Part shown: piece after piece, positions 57,778-64,000 of the stretch
Layout: the number at the start of each line of letters is the position of its first letter
Numbering within the stretch: the first letter of the stretch is position 1
Assembly: GCA_009733575.1 (NCBI GenBank)
Contig: ML769414.1
Location: 1 to 64,000 of the forward strand
Reading direction: 5' to 3'
Origin: Gymnopus androsaceus JB14
Lineage: Eukaryota; Basidiomycota; Agaricomycetes; Agaricales; Omphalotaceae
DNA: 64,000 bases
Made by a program: the position numbers and the translations under genes
Notes under the pieces: generated by a model
What the model was told of the DNA's origin: nothing
Database searches by the model: none
The model's input: only the letters and a program-made list of their open reading frames with translations

Positions 57778-60700
57778 ATGCCAAACATGAGACTGACACA
57801 GGCAGACATACTCGAAACGTCTAGTAGGTGCGTCAATTGCCAGCAGTCTAACTCACCAAATCTTAATATGTGGACCCTTTACTTAGCCTTGACGCACAAT
57901 ACCAACCGAAATTTCACCTCGAGTTCGCGAAGTCCTCGACCTTCACGGCCGTATACAAGCGTATCTCACCTCTTTAGCAAGCGGGTATGGTTTATTGATC
58001 CAATTGATAATACAACGACTCTTTTACTGCCATTTTAATGATCCTCTTTTTCGGTATTTTATTGCCAGTCCGCGTCCTTGGGATCATCCCGACTGGAGTA
58101 CATCATCTCACATCAACATTCTTCTGGAGTTGCTTTACTGGGTGCGCTTTTCTAAATATTTTGACACTTGAAATCAATCTAAGTATTACACTTGGAATAG
58201 GAAGCAAAACTTTCAGTAGAAGATGATTTCAGATTCCAGTTGTTCAGGTGCACCCGCCGTGTTGCGCGGAAGTTTGAGATTTTACCCGCCTCAGTTTATC
58301 TCCAAGATCTTACGAGGGAGGGGAATGATCCTATATGTGGTGGGGGTTACGCGGTACGTTGTAATTTGTGATCAATACCCGCGAAATATTCATGCGAGTC
58401 GTTATATTGTATGTATAGGACATTTGGAAAGGGCGAATAGCAAGCGGAGAGGCATGTCTTAAAGTTCTTCGCATTTTTGCCACAGACACGCCAACGAAGC
58501 AAGTATTCAAGGTGTGGATAATCCTCCTGCTCTGTCGTCCCCTCATATTTAGTGTTATTATAGGATTTTTCACAAGAAGTGCTAGTGTGGAGCCAATTGG
58601 ATCATCCAAACGTCCTTGCGTTCCTGGGGATAAATGTACATCTCTTTCCAGAGAGGTATTGCCTGGTTTCACCATGGTACAGTCATGGAAGTGTTGTCAA
58701 GTACTTAAGTATGCACCCTGAAGCGAATAAGACTAAAATTGTAGGCGTCTTGTTGCATTTAATTGATCAAGCTTACTTCGTATAATAGATAAATGACATT
58801 CTTAAGGGACTGAAATACCTACACACGCGAAATCCGCCAGTAGTCCATGGCGATCTAAAAGGTGTACGTTCATTCACAGGTCGAATACACATCTATTCAG
58901 ACTAATTTTCTACAGAGCAACATCCTAGTATCAGATTCTGGAGATTGCTGCCTCGCCGATTTTGGTCTGGCGGGAATGATGAGCGCATTCCAAACTTTGT
59001 CGTCTTTGAAAGGAAATCAACGAGGAAGTGTCAGATGGATGGCTCCTGAATTGTTTAGCTATACAGAACTGGCAAGACCATCTACCTATACGGATATGTA
59101 TGCACTTGGCTGCACCATTCTTGAGGTATGCTCTGCCTTTACGTTTGAATCCCAGTAGGTCATTGTTGCTGAGCTTGTAGATTATTACCGGTGCACCACC
59201 TTTTTCCGAAGTCAAGTTGCCTGATATCGCAATATCCATACAAGTCATGAATGGAACTCGACCATCGCGTCCTGCAGTAGGATTTTCTGATGAGCTGTGG
59301 AGAGCAGTGACAACATGCTGGGCGCATCCTCCTAATGATAGGCCTAATATTCAGGCGTTCATGCGAATGATGGAGTGCGAAACTGGAAGAAACCCGCCGG
59401 GGGAAGATGTAGAGCGGCGGTACAGTCCTCCTACCTTGGGTGATTTCGGCGGGTCTCCTCATAACGATGAGCCACTTTCGATTCCAGGACAGCCCGTAGG
59501 GTCCTTTTCTGATGCTCGATCGCGTTCGAGGCCCCGTGCGCACTCGCAGTCCAGACATCAGGAACGCCTTCCTTGGTGTGGGTCGCAATCTGGACAGTGG
59601 GGACGCCCTCAGGAAGAGCCACTTGTGCTTGGACGATGGGATGATAACGATTCATATTTCAATCGTCCCAACCACTATGACGAAGAAGACGAGGAGATTG
59701 AAGAAGTGCAACTAGCAACAAGACATTTGATGAGCCGAATGGATCGAGGACACCAAGATGTTCACCAAGCTTCGGGCACCGATTGGGAATTATTGGAATA
59801 TTTCGGTAACATGGGCATTTCTAGGGAACGAGAAAGGGCTCGAGAAACTTCGGGCACCGATTGGGATTTATTGGATTCTTTCGGTAATATGGGCATTTCC
59901 GAGCCACAGCACCGTTCAAGATCACGACAGCGAGGGCACGAACGAGAGCAGTCCAGGGAACGTGAGTGGGAACGAGGGCGAAAGCCACGCAAATCTGCTA
60001 TGAAAGCCCTCAGCCCACAGCGCGCCAGCTCTGCTGATGAGTTTCGGCAGTATGAGAGGCTGCAACACAAGTCTCAGGAAAGAGAACGCCTCGCCACGGC
60101 AGCGGATGGTCCCTTCCGAATCATGCATCCTTTGGATGGACATGCGTATACCGACCAAGATTGTACCTCCCGTCCACGAGATTGGCGACCTGAATATGCG
60201 CTCAAAGGAGAGTTTTGCGACAGCTTGTCATTGGAGAGACGGAGAGAAAGGTCAGATATTACTGGTAGGTTGTTTCTTCACCTTTATCTCTATCATCTAA
60301 TATCCTTTCCCTCTAGAAATGATGGACCTAGTGAGACGTAACCCTCACTCTCTCCTGCACCGAATCTTCTCCTACAATCCCCCAATGCAGATTGATTTCC
60401 GCTACCCCATCCAATCACAACTCCAAAACATAATCTTCCCTCACCTCCGTCGTCCTCCTACCTCCATTGATCTCGCACAAATGGCTACCGAACCTCCTAC
60501 ACCTCACATGCGATTCTTCCACCAACGACTTCCATGGTACATCGATGTTGTATCTGTTTCAGCCTCCGGCCACCGTGGACGTATGAATGTCGGTGTCGGA
60601 ATGGGCGTTGTGGGACTAACAGTGTATGAAGTCCTCGAAGGCGTATGGAAGGAACTTCAAAGACCCATTACGAGTCGAGACTTCTACAACGAAGAAATGG

Positions 60701-60981
60701 GTGCTGTTATGTCCGCAATGCCAAGCTCACCTTATACCCCTCACTCTCCCTTCCCAGGTGGATTCGCCAATCCTCCATCTCTTGATCGTGCCGGACCACA
60801 AACGACCGCTAGAGATCTAGTAACAGTTGCGTTTCGGGCGCGATGTAAAGCCGTTGGGCAGCTATACGGAGACCATCCGATGGCTGAGATGGGCCAGGCT
60901 GAAACTGGGGAAATATCGAAAGGGGTGAGGAGGATTGATTGGTTGGGGATGGAGGGGAGTGGGCATGGACGGGGATTGTGA
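57778..60981 (+). CDS. TKL-type protein kinase fused to RS-linker and DUF6699 (array copy 2)
   Basis: Kinase exons join in phase: 58201-58353 (.. REGNDPICGGGYA), 58419-58511 (DIWKGRIASGEACLKVLRIF), 58564-58740 (DFSQEVLVWSQLDHPNVLAF), 58789-58863 (YLHTRNPPVVHGDLKG), 58916-59125 (SNILVSDSGDCCLADFGLAG, SVRWMAPEL, YTDMYALGCTILE), 59181-60264. This gives a Gly-loop, the catalytic Lys in CLKV, an HGD in place of HRD, DFG and APE, typical of mushroom TKL-like kinases. The 59181 exon runs from IITGAPPFSEVKLPDIAISI and DRPNIQAFMRMME without a break into the RS-rich linker of copy 1, with an internal duplication of SGTDW.LL..FGNMGIS. Exon 60317-60981 is DUF6699, but a one-base deletion near 60952 replaces the last residues (GMEGSGHGRGL-stop). 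The part 5' of 58201 (start ATG 57778?) contains indels relative to copy 3 and is uncertain. Confidence 0.75.
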
Positions 60982-61381
60982 GGAAGGGAGGGATGTGGGA
61001 GTTGAAGACGAGGAGGGTTGCTTAGCTAGAAATTATCTTTTAACTCGGAACACGTTATGTCTGTATCTACTACGATGTCGCTGTCCATCTTCTTCCTGTA
61101 CTGTATGATTATGTACGTCGACGACCTTTCATGTATATCGTTTATTTATGTTTAACGTATTATACCTGTGGACTACCAAGTGCTCATAGCAAGCTCATAG
61201 TTTGTTAGTTCGTGTTTTTTCGAAGACTTCGGCAATAAAAATCAACTTCAATGGAAGGAGGCCGGTGTATTGATCGTTGCACACCTTTCTTCCTCTCTTA
61301 CACGTCCAAGCATTTGGACTGGGTCAGCCAGCGCCAGGTATTAGTATTCGAGCAACGACATGAACTCGGGCAGAATTTCGA
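60982..61381. other. intergenic between array copies 2 and 3
   Basis: Contains the intact-frame 3' remainder of DUF6699 (to about 61024) lost from copy 2 by its frameshift, then duplicated 3'-flank sequence shared with 57460-57777. Confidence 0.6.
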
Positions 61382-64000
61382 ATGCCAAACACGAGACTGA
61401 CACAGGCAGACATAATCGAAGCGTCCAGTAGGTGCGTCGATTGCTAGCAGTCTAGCTCACTGAATCTTAATGTGTGCCACCCTTCAATAATTAGCCTTAA
61501 TACGCAAATACCAAACGAAAATTCACCTGGAGTTCGCGAGGTCCTGACCTTCACGGCCGGATACAAGCGTATCTCACCTCTTTACCAAGCAGCGTATGGA
61601 TTATTGATCCAGTTGATAATGAAATCAACTCTTTTACTGTCAACTTTAATGATCCCTCTGTTCGGGATTTCATTGCCAGTCCACGTCCTTGGAATCATCC
61701 CAACTGGAGTACATCATTTCAAATCAACATTCTTCTGGAGTTGCTTTACTGGGTACGCTTTTCTAAATAGTCTGACACTTGGAATCAATCTAAAGACTGC
61801 ACCTGGAATAGGAAGCAAAACTTTCAGTAGAAGATGATTTCAGATTCGAGCTGTTCAGATGCACCCGTCGTGTTGCACGGAAGTTTGAGATGTTGCCCGG
61901 CTCAGTTTATCTCCGGGATCTTACAAGGGAGGGAAATGATCCTATCTGGGGCGGGGGTTACGCTGTACGTTGTGATTATTGCCCGCGAAATCTACATGCG
62001 ACGCTTTATACTGTATGTGTAGGATATCTGGAAAGGGCGAGCAGCAAGTGGAGAGGACACATGTCTTAAAGTTCTCCGCATATTTACCACAGACACGTCA
62101 ACGAACCAAGTATTCAAGGTGTGGATAATCCGACTGCTCTATCGTCCTTCTCACAATTAATGGTATAGGATTTTTCACAAGAAGTGCTAGTGTGGAGCCA
62201 ATTAAATCATCCAAATGTCCTTCCGTTCCTGGGGATAAATGTACATCTTTTCCCAGGGAGGTTTTGCCTGGTTTCACCATGGTATAGTCATGGAAGTGTA
62301 GTCAACTATTTGAGTAGACACCCTGAGGTGGATAAAACTGAAATAGTAAGTGTCTTGTTGAATTTAACTGAACATCAAGCTTACTTCGTACAACAGATGA
62401 ATGACATTCTCAAAGGACTGAAATACCTACACACGCGAAATCCGCCAGTAGTCCATGGCGATCTAAAAGGTGTACGTTCATTCACAGCTCAAATACATAT
62501 ACTCTATAATTATTCAGAGAAATTGTTTCACAGAGCAACGTCTTGGTATCAGATTCTGGAAATTGCTGCCTCGCCGATTTTGGTCTGGCGGGAATGATGA
62601 GCACATTCCAAACACTCTCGTCCATAACAGGAAATCAACGTGGAAGTGTCAGATGGATGGCTCCTGAATTGTTTGACTTTACAGCATTAGCAAGACTATC
62701 AACATACACGGATATGTATGCGCTTGGCTGCACCATTCTTGAGGTATGTTCTGTCTTTACGTTGTGAATCTCAGTAGATCATCGTTGCTGAGCTTGTAGA
62801 TTATTACCGGTGCACCACCTTTTTCCGAAGTCAAGTTGCCTGATATCGCAATATCCATACAAGTCATGAATGGAACTCGACCATCGCGTCCTGCAGTAGG
62901 ATTTTCTGATGAGCTGTGGAGAGCAGTGACAACATGCTGGGCGCATCCTCCTAATGATAGGCCTACTATTCAGGCGTTCATGCGAATGATGGAGTGCGAA
63001 ACTGGAAGAAACCCAACGGGGGAAGATGTGGACCGGCGGTATAGTCCTGCTACCTTGGGTGGTTTCGGCGGCGAGTTTCCTCCCAACGACGAGCCACTTT
63101 TGATTTCAGGACAGCCCGTCGCGTCGTCCTTTTCCGATGCTCGATCGCGTTCGAGGCCCCGTGCGCACTCGCAGTCTAGACACAACGAACGTCCTTTGGG
63201 CGGGTCGCAATCTGGAAGGTGGGTAAGCTCTCAGGAAGAGAGACTTGAGCTTGGACAATGGGAATGGGTTGATAACAACGATTCATATTTCAATCGTCCC
63301 AACCACTACGACGAGGAAGAAGAGGAGACTGAAGAAATGCGAAGTGCAACAAGACATCTTATGAACCGAATGGATCGAGTATACCAAGATGTTCATCAAG
63401 CAGAGGATACCAATTGGGATTTATTGGATTCTTTCGGTGATATGGGCATTTCTGAGCCACAACACCGTTCAAGATCACGACAGCGAGGGTCTCTGGAAAG
63501 AGATCGTCTCGCTACGGGTTTGGCTAACGAAACCATGCCGCATTTGGATGGACATGCGTATACTGACCAAGATCGTATCTCCCGTCCACGAGATTGGCGC
63601 CCCGAATATACGCTCAAAGGAGGTTTGTTTCGTTATTTCCTCACCTTGATCTCTATCACCTAACATCCATTCCCCCTAGAAATAACCGACCCAGTGAGAT
63701 TTAACCTTCACTCCCTCCTGCACCAAATCTCCTCCTCCCATCCCCCAATGCGAATCGATCTCCGCTACCCCATCCAATCCCAACTCCAAAACATAATCTT
63801 CCCTCTCCTCCGTCGTCCCCCAACCTCCATTGATCTCGCACAAATGGCTACCGAACCGCCTACACCTCACATGCGATTCTTCCACCCACGACTTCCATGG
63901 TACATCGATGTTGTATCTGTCGATGTCGGAATGGACGTTATGGGACTTACAGTAGATGAAGTCCTCGAAGGTGTATGGAAGGAACTTCAAAGACCCATTA
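61382..64000 (+). CDS. TKL-type kinase-RS linker-DUF6699 fusion (array copy 3), partial at window edge
   Basis: Same exon plan as copy 2: EAKLSVEDDFRFELFR (from about 61812), REGNDPIWGGGYA, DIWKGRAASGEDTCLKV, DFSQEVLVWSQLNHPNVLPF, QMNDILKGLKYLHTRNPPVV with HGDLKG, SNVLVSDSGNCCLADFGLAG, SVRWMAPELFD, CTILE, then from about 62800 IITGAPPFSEV through the RS linker. An upstream exon reads VNFNDPSVRDFIASPRPWNH and ends LLELLYW at a GTACGC donor near 61750. Compared with copies 1 and 2 the second RS block and the segment carrying the usual splice donor are deleted; a GTTTGT donor inside GGAG-GTTTGT (about 63623) would restore the join to DUF6699 in frame. The DUF6699 exon has an in-frame deletion near 63920 and runs off at 64000. 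Confidence 0.75.

Overview
The window is nuclear DNA from a filamentous basidiomycete, most likely an Agaricomycete; I cannot name the species. The grounds are dense 45-80 nt GT-AG introns with very short exons, expanded families typical of mushroom-forming fungi (TKL-type kinases, MYND-finger proteins, F-box and BTB proteins, 7TM orphan membrane proteins, DUF6699), a basidiomycete-type hAT transposase, and a tRNA-Ser(GCU) gene with a 10-nt intron.

Layout. 0-5.65 kb is repeat-dominated: a decayed hAT transposase (minus), three diverged long repeats carrying telomere-like CCCTAA/CCCCTAA runs, a perfect 262-bp inverted repeat, a four-copy minisatellite and about 615 bp of pentanucleotide satellite. 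5.65-14.9 kb holds gene remnants (BTB, a large HMG-locus pseudo-copy), a five-exon small secreted protein, a GPI-anchor-like secreted protein and two tRNA-Ser relics. 14.97-20.8 kb (minus) is a large HMG-box transcription factor locus with an uncharacterised multi-exon gene immediately upstream; the 8.66-10.83 kb segment is a decayed direct duplicate of that upstream gene plus the 5' part of the HMG gene. 20.8-32.6 kb is sparse, with one conserved hypothetical gene, a small Cys-rich secreted protein inside a 1.8-kb segmental duplication (second copy at 30.9-32.6 kb, with its core inverted), an AT-rich tract and a minus-strand orphan gene. 32.7-40.3 kb contains a MYND-finger gene, an F-box gene, a DHA2-type MFS transporter and a decayed inverted paralogue of the MYND gene. 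A fold-back element follows at 40.5-41.1 kb. 41.9-51.7 kb (minus) is a tandem cluster of four 7TM orphan membrane-protein genes with an intact tRNA-Ser(GCU) gene between the second and third. 55.4-64.0 kb (plus) is a tandem array of three related genes: a stand-alone Arg/Ser-rich DUF6699 protein, then two copies in which a full protein-kinase domain is fused in front of the same Arg/Ser-rich linker and DUF6699 domain; the third runs off the window.

The most novel-looking unit is this kinase-RS linker-DUF6699 array. The window as a whole is shaped by repeated local duplication followed by decay: HMG locus, secreted-protein block, MYND pair, 7TM cluster and kinase array. Exon boundaries were derived by hand from splice motifs and frame continuity; protein families were recognised by motif, without any search.
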